From Yamagishiella unicocca (lineage: Eukaryota > Chlorophyta > Chlorophyceae > Chlamydomonadales > Volvocaceae), in assembly GCA_003116995.1 (NCBI GenBank), contig BDSL01000051.1:1-64000 (forward strand): a stretch of 64,000 nucleotides of DNA. Reading direction: 5' to 3'. How positions within the stretch are numbered: the first letter of the stretch is position 1; the number at the start of each line of letters is the position of its first letter. Of the stretch, positions 48,318 through 60,105 are shown one piece after another. The position numbers were made by a program, and so were the translations under genes. A model generated the notes under the pieces. That model made no database searches. It was given only the letters and a program-made list of their open reading frames with translations, and was not told where the DNA came from.

Positions 48318-50427
48318 GTTGGGAGGAGGTGCGTCCGCGGACAGCAAGGGGAGCTGCGTTCTGCGAATCATTATTACGGAGTCGCTGCATGTTTTTGTGT
48401 GTGGTTATGTGCTTGCATGCTGCCTGATCGTGCGCTGGCATGGTGGCGGGTCGCGTTTGGCACAGGAGGATAGCCGGGTGCGCCCAGGCTGAGAGGGGTT
48501 CGGCCACCCAGAGGGGGCCGAATCCAAGCCTTGCTGCGTTGCGGCTGGGGGCGGTGGAGAGGGCGCCTACCGCTGCAGCCTACCGCGGAATTGATTACGT
48601 GTATTGCTATGCATTGGGGGGATGTGGACTAGGGCTCGTGAGTGGTGCGAGAAGGGCCATGTTTTGGAAGTGAGGGTGCTGAGGGGAAACCTGTGGGTGG
48701 CAGGCACCAGCAGCCGCGCCTTGCGTGGGCGTCAGGTGGCAGGTTATCTGCTTCTTGGCAAGTCGATGAGTTCGCAGTTCACGCGCATGGACATGGCTGG
48801 GTGCGGAGGTGCGAATGGCTGACGTGGCTGAGCGAAGGACAGAGTGAGCCTCTGTCCCAGCTCGGATCCCTTAGCCCTGCGAGGTTCTGACTAAGGCTAT
48901 CGTATATGGAACCGTTTTACCTTCCCAAGCGGCGCATACCGACTTGATTGATCTCCCGTGCTCGTCTGGGCCCATTGTAACGTGTTCCATTAATGGTTGT
49001 GGTGGCGGAGGGTCGAGGCCCCTCCGCACGTCTGTGACGCCTTCTGAGGGATGCGCAGATTGCGGAAGGATCGCTAGCAAATCACCGCACCCAACATTAT
49101 GTGGCATCTGGAGGAGCTACAGCACTGAGAAGCTACCTGGTCTGAGGAAGTTGAAGCAGCGTATTAGCTGCAACCACTACAGTTGTCCATTGTCAGTTGA
49201 CACTGCATGGCAGGTGCGGCTGCAGCTACAACCGCCTAATGCAGCTGGAAGCTTCGCAATAGGTTCGACTTACTTCCGCTTGCTCGTTTCCTGTCAACCT
49301 GGCTAGGCGACTGGTGACGCTGCTGCTACCGAGTAGGAATGCCCCTTGGAATGCTTACTGCAGGCCAGCAGCTGTGGCGAGTTCAGGAAGGGGTCCGAAG
49401 CGCGCCAGCCACTCTCGGCAATCTGCCAGATTTTGTGCCCAGACCTACCCATAGCCTGAAGAAATGCGTCAGATAACTTCATAATGTCCAGGTGCGCTGA
49501 GCACCTGCAACGTCTTACCGTTAAACGGGGCATTCCACCTGCATGAGGACGTTGTTCCTTAGGCTTTGCCACTAACAGGCATACTAAACATATTCGAGTA
49601 TTTAAAATTATATGAAACGTGCACGGTCGCAAAGAATGCGCGCAGCCAGAGGCCCAGAGCTGCCCAATGTAGGACAATGGTCGTTGCATGTCGTTACAAG
49701 ATGGGGTACTGTTCACAACGTAGATTCTTCATTGGTGCTAGAACGTTTCCCAGTCATACCGCTGCCTGTCCAGATAGGCCCTAGACAAAGCTGTTGTGAC
49801 ATGAGTTCGGCCCTCGAAGATAGGCTAGATAGCGCGCCACACATGCCCTGCACGGGCACGATAGGGCACGGTGCGTACGAGACGATGGTGAAAGCTACAG
49901 CGGCTGTGCAATTGATAGGGTACGCCGTTGTTAATTCGTTTCCACACTTATCCCATTGTGGAGGCACGGACTGCACAGGATTACATGGCCTTTACGACTG
50001 CGCGGGAAACGGCCGGAAACCCGGAGCGCCCATGTCAGGCTGTTGTGTTCAAACTGTCAGCGCAACAATTGAGTCATCCCTTCATGTGTCCAATTGCCAT
50101 ATGCGCAAATTTGGTCCGACACGAAATTACGGAGTTCCCAACCGCGCTCCCGCCATTTTGTTACATCCCGTACACTTTGTACGAATCGTAAATTGGCGAT
50201 TGCAATATTGTTGCCCCCAATAAGAAGCCTGTCTTTAGACGGGGAGTTACAACATCGTTTAAGGGAGTTCAACTGTGCTCACTTTCTCCCTAGCTTCTCC
50301 CTCTTTTTTGTAGCAAGAAAGGCTTGTTAATGATAATTTAAGCATAGTGCATAGTGCATAAGCAAACTCCACAACTCAGACCGGGGCGAGTAGGCAGCTA
50401 GCGATACGCGCTGCTGCAACACTCAAA
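48318..50427. other. Intergenic interval, no supported gene
   Basis: This comprises the LTV1 3' UTR and the promoter of the secreted-protein gene. From about 48.9 kb the sequence becomes visibly AT-richer. Several open frames of 80-200 codons overlap one another and show no recognisable conservation. Confidence 0.5.
48976..48980 (+). terminator. Candidate polyadenylation signal TGTAA for LTV1
   Basis: The signal lies about 660 bases after the LTV1 stop codon on the same strand. Confidence 0.4.
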
Positions 50428-51986
50428 ATGGCGCACTCACGCGTTCTGCTCGCAACTGGGTTGCTGCTATCCATAATTAGCAGTGCCTTTGCTGCTGCAC
50501 ATCTGCGTGTTGATCTCTATAAGGTATGCGCATTCCCGCCCAAAAAACCATAACTGCCGTCATGATGCTTGCTGGTGCGACAGCGCAAAATCACACAGTT
50601 TAACGTTTCCGACATCTTGTAATATATAAGGCCAATTTGATCATCCGTAGCGTCCTCTCCCGCGGCTTTTCAGGACGATGCGTCGGCTGTCGCCGGTAAA
50701 GCTCAGCTGGCGATTAAAGGCCGTAAGCTTCATGGTAAGTGACCCCTTGAATGAATCACGCTGTTAAACGTTATACCTAGCAAGTTTAGCTGTCGTCTGC
50801 GTACGTCGCTACCGCTTGAAGCAGCGTTCGAACAACCTTTTTCCTGCGCTTCGCGACAGCTACCGACGACGACAGCGTGTGCTACGAGGGTTGCATGGTG
50901 GCTCCGTTGGACAGCCCCGGCGCGCTACCGCTATCTACCCTGCTGAAGAGTAATGCGGGGCCTATGTCTCTTGCGGAGTGCTATACTGAGGCAGTCAGTG
51001 CCGGCGTGTCCTACTTCGCCATCCTAGACACAACTGAGTGCTACGGCGGCGACGAAGCGCCGCTGGGTTGGGCTCCCGACTCCTGCCCGCTGGACTGCGT
51101 GGAGGGTGGCTCTGCGCCCTACACATGCGGCGATGCCGGCAAGGCCTCGGTCTTCAGCATGGGCATGTGCCGTAAGTAACGCAATCGCGAAACTGTCCTT
51201 GCCGTTTGAAAAAGTGTTTCATCCAGTTGCCAGTTACAACTGCTGTGGTCTCCCTCACCTCGCCTTTTCACCTACTGCGTAACTGCTGCGCCTGCATGCA
51301 GTCCACGTTGACGCCCCGTGCGCTCCGGAGATCCAGAGTCCGCCGCCATCCCCCCCGCCGAGCCCTTCCAAGCCGTCGCTGCCTTCTCCACCGCCTCCTT
51401 TGATTCTGCCTCCGCCTCCTCCGACTGTGCCTGAGCGGCCCGCGGCTCCGGAGCCCCCCTCTGATGACGAATTGTCGCCGCCCCCACCCAGTGAGTGTTT
51501 TGGGGTCGGAGCTGCCATTGGTGACCCTTCATTGGTGGTGCATTTCCATTCTCGGTAAACTATAGTCGGAACAATAGTCATCACAACCCACCTAACTGGG
51601 CACATTACTTTACGCCACCTTGACTATCCACAGCCAAATCGTACGTGTGCCGGGATCGTGTGGCCCTGTACGGCAAGTCCCTGGCCGAGATCAAGCTCAA
51701 CCCCACCAAGACGACCGTGCAGAACCTGGCGATCTGCAAGAATACTTGCACTCAGAACCCCGGGTGCCAGGGATTTTACTACAAGGTGAGTGATGGTTGG
51801 CATGGTGCGAAACACCGCTGCTTGTGAAGTCAACTTTGCCTCGTCTTGTCGCTGACGTATCTACGCCTTTGTGCTACCTACCTTTGCCCGCAGACCACTG
51901 GGTGGTGCTACCTGATGTCACAGGTCTTCGCTTTTGGCAAGGAGTACAGCACTGCAGTCCAGGCCTGCCGGGTTCCCCGGTCTTAA
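50428..51986 (+). CDS. Secreted WSC-like / proline-hinge / PAN-like mosaic protein, 6 exons
   Basis: Probably an extracellular or cell-wall protein. Exons: 50428-50523, 50674-50734, 50860-51171, 51302-51490, 51634-51785, 51894-51986; phases agree, giving 300 aa. Residues 1-24 (MAHSRVLLATGLLLSIISSA and following) form a clear signal peptide. Residues ~57-156 hold a Cys-rich WSC-like unit with VCYEGCMVAPLDSPGALPL, MSLAECYTEAVSAGVSYFAI, TECYGGDEAPLGW, DSCPLDC and the closing MGMC. Exon 4 encodes a hinge of proline runs (SPPPSPPPSP-type) as in volvocine extracellular matrix proteins. Residues ~220-300 have the PAN/Apple-like spacing LAICKNTCTQNPGCQGFYYK then GWCYLMSQ. Domain names are by pattern and not certain. 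No membrane anchor follows. Confidence 0.82.
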
Positions 51987-52378
51987 GGGGTGGGTAACTT
52001 GTACTGCCGTTCCGAGGGGTTGCTGCAATTTTCATCATATCAAAAGCACGGACCGTTGTGATCCCACGTGCATACACGCCAGCGTAGCATATAGATGATG
52101 TGAAGAGGGTCGATGTGCATAATCAAATGCAAGGTGCCCAACCCTGGATATCCGAAGATAGATGCGTGTGATTCCGCCAGGCTGTCTTGTTGTTCCATCT
52201 GCAACGAACTGCTGCTAGTTTTTGGTATTTATGATTATGCGTTTACCGGCTGCTGGATACCAGTGCCACACGTTTTTTACTGTTGAGAGCGTTGCTGCGC
52301 CATCCAATAGCGTCGGAACAGTCCATTGTCTTACACTTAGCCCAGTGCCTCGTCAAGGCCAACTTCCTGGGCCAGAAT

Positions 52379-52383
52379 GTAAT
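52379..52383 (+). terminator. Candidate polyadenylation signal TGTAA for the secreted mosaic protein gene
   Basis: The signal lies about 395 bases after the stop codon on the same strand. Confidence 0.45.
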
Positions 52384-52639
52384 TAATTCCTGCCGAAACA
52401 CAGGGCACAGCTACAGCCAAAGAGCATGATTCCTAGATCATGGTCCTTGCACGGAGTAGTTACAGTGTCCTGAGCACGTGCCATTGTCCGGAGCACAGCA
52501 GCTCAAGTCAACTCAAGAGTTGAGATCCACACATAGGAACCTGAAAAGGTTCCCTCGTTGTCCGCACATGTAATTATAGATTAGTTCTTCTCTCCCTTGC
52601 TATATTGTCTTCTGATGCGCCTCCTGATTGAACGGTACG

Positions 52640-52930
52640 CGGGGATATGGACAGAACCAGGAGAGTCCTGTGTCATAGTAGCCAGCAGACGCCTCATAAG
52701 GGATCCCGCCACGTCCCGACAAAAGAGAACAAACCAGGAATGCCGGAAATACGGTGGGACCAGCCATCAGCACAAACCGACGGGGACAAAAAACTCCCGG
52801 CACTCAGGGCACTCGCGGGTGTGTGGTGCCCTGATCCGATCGAAAAAGCTAGCCAGCGAAGGGGACTTCAGCACGACGGGCAGTCCCAACACACTAAGGC
52901 AGGTGTACGCAAACCCCGGCATAAATCGCC
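52640..52930 (-). mobile_element. Decayed repeat related to the 20.1-20.8 kb segment
   Basis: Shares in order AGCCAGCAGACGCC, a GACAAAAGAGAACAA-like string, ACGGTGGGACCAGCCA and GACTTCAGCAC with the segment at about 20.35-20.57 kb, with many substitutions between. The orientation is assigned by analogy with the GT-rich strand of that copy. Confidence 0.45.
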
Positions 52931-54025
52931 GTAGCCACCGCCTGCACCGAACGACGCAGGCCTCTCAGCGCCGATCCAGACGCGTCTATCGTGTGCAAAA
53001 ACTTACTGAGGAACAGCCTCTCATCAAGATTGATTTGCACCGAAATGCAGATTGGTTGGGCCGAATGATACGCCTATTGACGCCAGCCTTGCGGCACCCT
53101 CACCAGCAGTTCGTAAAAGGAAAGGAAGACATCGCTCACGTAGCCAAAGCACAAGCAGGTCCTGCCTCCATATATACACGTATCGCTGACCTACAGCAAT
53201 GGAACGTCGGGGAATGAACCGTGCCCACCTGCACAAACATAACATATGGTTGTGTGCCTCGATGTGCACAACTCTGTTGTAGCAATTACTACTGCCTCCG
53301 CGAGCCCAGGCATGCGCCCACCCTCGTACATGTGTTTTACTCGTACAGGCGGCCTAGCCGTACGAGTACAGCCCATGTTGGATCCGCACTAGTGCTGGAT
53401 CCGCGCCAGTCTTTTTCAGGCCCATTCATACGCCTACTAGTTCTGTACACCTGTACCACTCGTCTCAGCGGGTCCTTACGAAGACACAACCAATAGGCGT
53501 GCGTCTAATGGCCTAAGCAAATCAGAGTGTAAAATCAATATGAATGCGACCGGACAAACCAGCTTCAAGCTGCGAGGATGCGTTAAAGCTCCAGCTTTGA
53601 GCTTTCGTGACTTTCCTTCGATGTCGTCCACCCAAGTATGTAAAAATAATAAGGTCGCAAACCCTAAGTATCCCGGGCATTGCTGCCATTGCGGCAGGTG
53701 CGGCTCTTGCCATACCGCCAAGTAGCGTTTATTGGCATCTATGGCTACCACACCACATGAGGAGCTGCACACGTGGCTGGCATAATGGAAACAAAGTAAC
53801 AAACCTGCGCCGACCAAACGACACATACATGGATGACTCGCACCCCACATACATACATACATCAGTAACGGACAGCCGCGCTCTGCAGCCCCATCCCAGT
53901 ACCGCTTATTATGTTTCCCATCCTGCCTCTCTATAACCCTCCACATGTGGGTCTGCGCAGATAGAGCGGAATGACGACCTGGAACGCGCCTGCATCCAGG
54001 CTAGCTGGACGTGCAGCCGCGAGTC

Positions 54026-55890
54026 TTACGAATCGTCGCTGCCGCCGCTGCTGTTGCTGCGCCTGTGGTGTCGCTGGCGACCCTGATCGTACCCCGGCTG
54101 TGCCTGCACGTACATGGGCTGAACGTACTGCTGCTGTGGCGGGTACGGCTGCGGTGCGTACGACTGCTGCGGCGGCGGGTAGTTCGGCTGCTGGAACGCC
54201 TGTTGAGCGTATGGCGGCGGTGGGTAGGCCTGCTGCTGCGTGTACGGCTGCGGCGGCGGCGGGTAGGCCTGCTGCTGCGGGGGCGCCGCCGCGTACTGTT
54301 GCTGAGGCGGGTAGGGTGCCGCCGCTTGGTAGGGTTGCTGTGGCGGCTGTTGGGCGATGACTATGACTTGTGTCGGCGGCGGCGCCACGGCACCCGCAGG
54401 TTTGACTTTGTTTGAGGCCACAGCCATCTCCTTGCCACCTGCGATTGCGCCGGGCGGCTATGTCAGGTTCCACGAGGTAGGGGACACCAAAAACAAGACA
54501 CCCGGAAGTGGATTATTAGCGCACTTGTCACGGTTGTTAGCAGCGAATGGAATCGTGCGCGACGAACTCGATCGGTTTGTCGGGCGGCGGGGGCACGCAT
54601 GAGCAACAATACAGTAGCCGCACGAATCGAGCTTGCCGCTTTCGCTCACTCGCCCAATACACCAACGACCCTGCCGTACACGCGTGGCCATCGACCACCA
54701 TGTAATCCATACAGTCTCCGATGAACGTGCCGTTTATTTCACCCCTTTGCTGCTGTATGTATGCCTCCCGTACGTCGTAACCCTTAATCCCTCCGGCGGA
54801 CATCTGCGTCGCCCCCACCCCACGCGCGAGCACTGCTCTGTCTCACCCGGCTGAAGCAGGCGTATGGTGAGCTCTCTGTGTTCTTGACACAATGCACACG
54901 GTGAGCAACAGAAGGTGATACAACAATCTTCGCGGGCAGGTGGCCGCCAAACAACCAAGCGTTAACACACGGGAGCGACGAGGGGATTATTGTGGTGAAG
55001 TTGGCGGGGTGCATGTGCGCATGTAGGAATTGCCGGCGGTATAGATACACAAAAAGCAAATTGGGTTATGATGGATGCGGGCAAATCGTTGGACGCGAGA
55101 TCGTTGCGAGTTAGGCAGACAGGCAGCAGGACAGCAGGGGTGGAGGATGTGAGGAAGCAAGTAACGTCGTGGTCAGGGGTATGAGAGGAAACCCGTAGGT
55201 TGATTGGCACTGAAAAGTAAAACCGAATGAGGACAGCACTGACCGTGTGCACATATACGTACGCCTCAAATATTCCCGTGTCACACCTACCTTGGCAGCA
55301 GTCGCCCGGCATACCATACTTCAGGCGGATCCACAGACGAGAATTCATGTGGAGGAGACAACAACAGCCCAAATCGTACATCATGAAGTAGCAGCAACAG
55401 GCCCCGCAGCAGCTACCGCCGCAACAAACGTCCTGTCAAGCGCGATGTAGTTTGCAGTCAGTTTGCAGTAGCATCAGGCTGCGAAGCGTCACGATTCGGT
55501 GAAGTCCGGCGGAAAGAGAACTGTGGTTCCCTGGAAGCCGACTACATCAATCCGTAAAATACTTTATAAGGTAAATAAATGAAGTGCGGTACAAATATGG
55601 GATGTCATGCTAAGTTATTTAACTTACTCCCTTGGGCATTCTCTCAACGTTCTGCCCATACTGACAGCAGGGGCAGCAAAAGGCGTAACCTGCGGCACCA
55701 TAAGAGGCCGCATGCGTCAATGTACCCACATACTTGGCCGCGTCCTGGCGGATGAGCAGGAGCGCGCGACATGTCTGCTCAGGAACGGTTGCTCAAACCT
55801 GCAGCACAACTTACAGCAGGTAGAACAGCCACCAGGATCGGCGCAGCATTCACATAGGCCAGTGCTCCACGTCCCTTGGGCTCCTGGCAT
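54026..55890 (-). CDS. PLAC8-domain (cysteine-rich) protein with Pro/Gln/Tyr-rich tail, 5 exons
   Basis: A member of the PLAC8/FCR/cell-number-regulator family of small membrane-associated proteins linked to metal transport or growth control in plants; the function here is unknown. Exons: 55890-55815, 55689-55628, 55432-55291, 54927-54847, 54438-54026; phases agree, giving 257 aa. The domain starts TWSTGLCECCADPGGCSTCC, then YAFCCPCCQYGQNVERMPKG, then DVCCGGSCCGACCCYFMMYD in the hydrophobic Cys-rich segment. It ends with the signature DCCITFCCSPCALCQEHREL (~95-114). Residues ~121-257 are Pro/Gln/Tyr/Ala-rich (YPPPPQPYTQQQAYPPPP-type) and end in a basic-acidic tail. Only 136 bases separate the ATG from the 3' end of a LINE lying upstream. 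A CATATA string and a CCAAT motif (reverse of 55976-55980) lie in that gap. Confidence 0.88.
55180..55224 (+). repeat. Short dispersed intronic element, copy 2
   Basis: Lies in the PLAC8 intron between 55290 and 54928, antisense to the gene. It contains GAGAGGAAACCCGTAGGTTG followed by ATTGGCACTGAAAAGTAAAACC-type sequence, as in CNNM intron 3. Confidence 0.5.
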
Positions 55891-56026
55891 TTTCCGGTTT
55901 GTGCTTAAATATGTGGTGCAAACGGATAGGCTTTTAGAGTTCAGTGATATGGAAGGGCTATATGCCTTTGCTTTGATTGGTGAAGCGTAGAGGTAAACCG
56001 AAGGGCACCGCACCGTCGCTCCGCCG

Positions 56027-56053
56027 TTTACGATTTACGATTTACGATTTATT
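56027..56053 (-). repeat. 3' terminal tandem tail of the LINE
   Basis: Three to four ATCGTAA units close the element. Short tandem 3' tails in place of poly(A) are known in several LINE lineages and mark the priming end of target-primed reverse transcription. Confidence 0.7.
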
Positions 56054-56148
56054 ACATGTCGTACTGGCTCGCGCCAGTAGCATGCGTCCCCCCATAACGG
56101 ACATCCGTCAAAGGGCGCACTTCAAGAACTAATACTAGAAAATCGGGA

Positions 56149-59100
56149 TTATTCCCTTAATGACTCTGTCCGCGCCCTCTGTATCTGAGCCAAAAGGTTG
56201 CCTAGTTTCACCTGATCCCACGTAGTCATCACCACTTGCATATCCTGTCCAGTAGGGAAATCTACAGCTCGTCTGAGGGGCTCATACACGGGACACTCCA
56301 TAAGAACATGAAACTCGTCTTCTACCATATCCCCGCGGCACACTCGGCACGTTCTCTCAACACGTGGCTTACGCGGCCGACGTGCAAAACGACTTACGTC
56401 GAGATCCCAACAGCCGAGACGAAAACGCATCAGCGCCGTGTGATGCTTCCGAGGCATACACGCGCGAAGGTGATCGAGCTTCTTTGTATGCGCGTCGGGG
56501 GCATATGCAACGCCCATCCAATTCGAGTAGCGACACATTGTTACGCCCGGCTTCCCGCGATCACTGTCTCCTGCTGCAAATTCGGGAAAAACCCGCGGAT
56601 CCATAACAATATCACTCGAGTTCCAATCGAGCAGCAAACGCCGCCTGAACTCCTCTAGCACCTTGTCAAACGGGATTTCCAACGCGGCTATTGCCTTGGC
56701 TTTGTCCACATTACTCAACGTTGCGCTCACATGTTGGCGATAGTCGTACCCAAGTGCTCCAAGAATCCGCAGCACCTTACCAGCCCAGAAATATTCATGC
56801 TCGCTTGACGAGCGATCCGATTCCAACCATGCAAAAATATCCTCCTCTAAGACTGCCTGTGCGAGCGTCGAGGGCTGCTTACTCAGGCGCTTCCAAAAAC
56901 CAAACACTTGCTGTGCCCAAAAGTGATGCAAAGGCAGTTGAGAGGACTCTGCGAAGAGTTGCCTGTTCGGAGGCAAACTAGCGCCAACTACCCTGCGCAA
57001 AAAGATCTTCTGTACCTCGACCATTGGATCCGCCAGAGCTCTTTCAAATACACCTGCCGCACGACCTGTGCTTCGAACCCATTTTCCCCATCTGCCAAGC
57101 AGCGCCGCATTCTCCCCCGTCGCTCCTGACCCTCCCCGCTGGTTCCATCTTTGCCACTCCCTAACCCGCTGTCTACCCTTAGTTCCTAAAACTTCCCAAA
57201 TAGCGTCTGGTCCCCATACCTCCGCTCCGTACGATAATAAAGGCCTTATTTGGGCGTCAAAACAGCGTAGCATAAGATCGGGTGCCCATACGCGATTTAA
57301 TTCTAACTTACGCATTAAAGCAAAAACTCCCCTGCGACCCACATCGCATAGCTCCATTCGGCACGAGTCGAACGAAAAACCTGATCCATATCGCAGTCCA
57401 AGATATCTTGCGCGCTCTTTGACTGGCACCGTCTGGCCCGCATAACGCAACCCTGCTGCATCACTCAAAAGTGCGTCGTAGGACGTTTGCCTACCGGCGA
57501 ATACCATCAACTCGCATTTACCCACATTCAAATTCATTCCAAATGCATCACAGAATTCCGCTAACCTATCCAACAGGAATTGCATCCGTTCCCGATTCAT
57601 AGTCATGAGCGTAAGGTCATCCGCGTACAGCAGCTCCGGGACCCCTTTTCCATGCGCGGTGGGGACGCATCCCCGAGGTTGCCTTTGCTCGTGCTCATCT
57701 ACGTAATCCGCAAATGATTCGATAAACAACCCGAACAGGACTGGGCTTAGCGGGCATCCCTGCTTTACCCCCTGCACTGATTCAAACCGCTCACCTCTCT
57801 TCCCGTTGACTTTCACGCGCAATTGCACCTTATCATAACAACGCCTAATAGCAGACAGCATTTGCCCAGAAAGACCCCGTTCCCTTAGCCGAGCCCACAA
57901 CAAATTTCGGTCCACACGATCAAAAGCCTTCTCGAAATCGATCTGGCAGACTAAAAGCCCGTGTTGCCCCGGCCTAGCGTAACGAGCTATAAAATGACGA
58001 AGCGCGAAAAGATGATGTTGTGTGCCCAAACCCCGACGAAAACCCGCTTGACACCAGTGTCGGACCGGTCTTGCTGCAAATTCAGATTCGGCGAATTTTG
58101 AAAGACGCCGTTCCAGAACTGAAGCGTAACATTTGGCAAGCACTCCGCCCACCGCGATCCCTCTGTAATTACTGCACTCTAACATGTCCTTCCCATTCCC
58201 CTTATACACCGGGACTAGATCCGACACAGTAAACTGTGCAGGGTAATCACCCGTAGCGCGAATATGCTCCATTAGCACCGTCACAACCGGGACAAGCCTG
58301 TTAATTTCTGGGCTCCGATCCTCGCTGCCACTGCGAAGCTTCCGAGCGTATCGGTAGCACTCGCCGCACACTTTCTCGGGACCGCTCGACTTGCCATTCG
58401 GTAGCTTCTCCAAAACCACTGCAACTTCCGCCGCCGTAATTGGCGTGTTGAGCGCCTCATCTGCCGCTCGCCTCCTGAGTTCTGCTTCCTCCTCCCCTAA
58501 GGCACGCCACCAAGGTAACGTGTGCCTATCTACTCTATTAACAAAGCCCAGTATATCCGTTGCACGCTCATAATCTGGCGGGCGCTGCCTTTCATTGAGC
58601 AGCGCCTGGAAATGACTTCGCCACGCGTCTGCATCAGTAATAGGGCACGACTCCGATGACCCGTCCGAAAGCTTGCGCCATAGCGCCTTAGGGTCTCCGC
58701 GACAGTTGTTAATGAATGCGCGCCATTCCTCGTGCTCAAAAGCCGCCATTGCGCGCCTGCGTGCTCTATTGAACTCCTGCCTCGCGACCCTGTATGCTTG
58801 CCACACCCCCGAACACCTGCCTTGACCTTTTGCATCCGTTAGCTTAGAACTCATAGCAGCATGCTTTTGCGCACATTCCGCATTCCACCAAGGCGCGTGA
58901 TTCGATCGCGGTTGCCGCGACTCACGCCCCACCCCAAAAGCCTGCTTCATAGCTCCGTACAGAATCTCGCCTATACGATCTACCGCACATGTGCTAGAAA
59001 CAGAGCCATTATCCAACCCTTGCGTAACCTCCTGTAGATTTGCCATTACTGCACTGTCGTCTGCAGTGAAATAGGTTGCATACTTCCTCCACTGGCTAAC

Positions 59101-60105
59101 GTTGAAACCCAGACGCTTACGAGGACGACGTGGAGGTAATTCCCCGTCCGGCCGTTGCAGCCGCACGCCCAGTTGTAGACTAACCGGTCCGTGGTCACTG
59201 AACGTACGCCCGCCCGTACCACGCGTACGTAGCCTATTATGCAGATTATCAAACACAAATAAAGCCTGACACTTAGAAAACAGACTAGGACTAGTTAGAA
59301 ATAGGTCCACCGTACTGCCACCTTGCGGGCCCAAGAACGTAAGAGCCCCGCGTTCATCACCTCTAACCCTCCCATTTACTACACACAGGCCTTCTGAGCG
59401 GCATACGTTCCCCAGCTCAATGCCCGCGTGGTTGGTGCGCGCGTCGACACAATTCCGAAAACGTGGAACAGCATCAATGCTGTCGTCATAGCCAAAGGGA
59501 GCCCCTAATTGCTCTGCTAAACCTGCTACTGTGATGTCGGGCAGGTCTGGAATCCCGCTCTGTCCCCCAGACATACGTGCGTTGAAATCACCGGCAAGGA
59601 GCACTAGGTCGTCGTCACGTCGCAGTGCGCCTAATCTCGCTTGAAGAGCAGCAAAGGCATCTAGGGCTGCTTCGGCGTTCGTGGCTGCTGGTCGTCCTTC
59701 CCTATGGTAGGACGAGTCTTCGGGCGCGATATAGCACGCACCGATCAGCAAACTACGGCCGCCTGCGTCCGCCCAATCGGAGCGCAGCCGCAGCCACACA
59801 GACTCGCAGCCCCGAGGCTCCGCTACATACAGTAACGGCTCCAAGGCGTCTGCGATTCTATCGTGGACGTACACGGCTACACCTCCCGCCCTCCTGCCCC
59901 CCATTCTAGGCCTGTCCACGCAAAAATTCTTATAACCCGGTAGCTGTTGACCTGCTGTCGGGTGCGCTTCTGTGCCGTGTGTTTCAACACAAATGATGAT
60001 ATCATGCATAGAAAGTAAATGCCATATTAGTTCGTCTTCCTGCAGCTTGCCTTCCTCTAGATGGCGCACGTTCCACAAAATGATACGCAGGTTACTATCC
60101 GTCAT
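56149..60105 (-). CDS. LINE ORF2: endonuclease-reverse transcriptase, 1318 aa
   Basis: Carries out target-site nicking and target-primed cDNA synthesis. The N-terminal exonuclease-endonuclease-phosphatase domain starts LRIILWNVRHLEEGKL, with the catalytic Glu in IIICVETHG, GDFNAR at 172-177 and SDH at 303-305. The reverse transcriptase has GFRRGLGTQHHLFALRHFI, CQIDFEKAFDRVDR (Asp723), VKQGCPLSPVLFGLFIE, YADD at 827-830 and MNLNVGKCELMVF. Near the C-terminus (~1260-1290) a zinc-binding-like CRVCRGDMVEDEFHVLMECP follows. No RNase H domain is evident. The start codon overlaps the ORF1 stop as TAATG, implying termination-reinitiation. No stops or frameshifts occur. Confidence 0.95.
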   Translation of the reverse strand: MTDSNLRIILWNVRHLEEGKLQEDELIWHLLSMHDIIICVETHGTEAHPTAGQQLPGYKNFCVDRPRMGGRRAGGVAVYVHDRIADALEPLLYVAEPRGCESVWLRLRSDWADAGGRSLLIGACYIAPEDSSYHREGRPAATNAEAALDAFAALQARLGALRRDDDLVLLAGDFNARMSGGQSGIPDLPDITVAGLAEQLGAPFGYDDSIDAVPRFRNCVDARTNHAGIELGNVCRSEGLCVVNGRVRGDERGALTFLGPQGGSTVDLFLTSPSLFSKCQALFVFDNLHNRLRTRGTGGRTFSDHGPVSLQLGVRLQRPDGELPPRRPRKRLGFNVSQWRKYATYFTADDSAVMANLQEVTQGLDNGSVSSTCAVDRIGEILYGAMKQAFGVGRESRQPRSNHAPWWNAECAQKHAAMSSKLTDAKGQGRCSGVWQAYRVARQEFNRARRRAMAAFEHEEWRAFINNCRGDPKALWRKLSDGSSESCPITDADAWRSHFQALLNERQRPPDYERATDILGFVNRVDRHTLPWWRALGEEEAELRRRAADEALNTPITAAEVAVVLEKLPNGKSSGPEKVCGECYRYARKLRSGSEDRSPEINRLVPVVTVLMEHIRATGDYPAQFTVSDLVPVYKGNGKDMLECSNYRGIAVGGVLAKCYASVLERRLSKFAESEFAARPVRHWCQAGFRRGLGTQHHLFALRHFIARYARPGQHGLLVCQIDFEKAFDRVDRNLLWARLRERGLSGQMLSAIRRCYDKVQLRVKVNGKRGERFESVQGVKQGCPLSPVLFGLFIESFADYVDEHEQRQPRGCVPTAHGKGVPELLYADDLTLMTMNRERMQFLLDRLAEFCDAFGMNLNVGKCELMVFAGRQTSYDALLSDAAGLRYAGQTVPVKERARYLGLRYGSGFSFDSCRMELCDVGRRGVFALMRKLELNRVWAPDLMLRCFDAQIRPLLSYGAEVWGPDAIWEVLGTKGRQRVREWQRWNQRGGSGATGENAALLGRWGKWVRSTGRAAGVFERALADPMVEVQKIFLRRVVGASLPPNRQLFAESSQLPLHHFWAQQVFGFWKRLSKQPSTLAQAVLEEDIFAWLESDRSSSEHEYFWAGKVLRILGALGYDYRQHVSATLSNVDKAKAIAALEIPFDKVLEEFRRRLLLDWNSSDIVMDPRVFPEFAAGDSDRGKPGVTMCRYSNWMGVAYAPDAHTKKLDHLRACMPRKHHTALMRFRLGCWDLDVSRFARRPRKPRVERTCRVCRGDMVEDEFHVLMECPVYEPLRRAVDFPTGQDMQVVMTTWDQVKLGNLLAQIQRARTESLRE

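Larger units (their letters stand above)
51987..54025. other. Intergenic interval with repeat remnant
   Basis: The 3' UTRs of two convergent genes lie here. Repeat-derived sequence occupies about 52640-52930. The remaining open frames are short and unrecognised. Confidence 0.45.
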
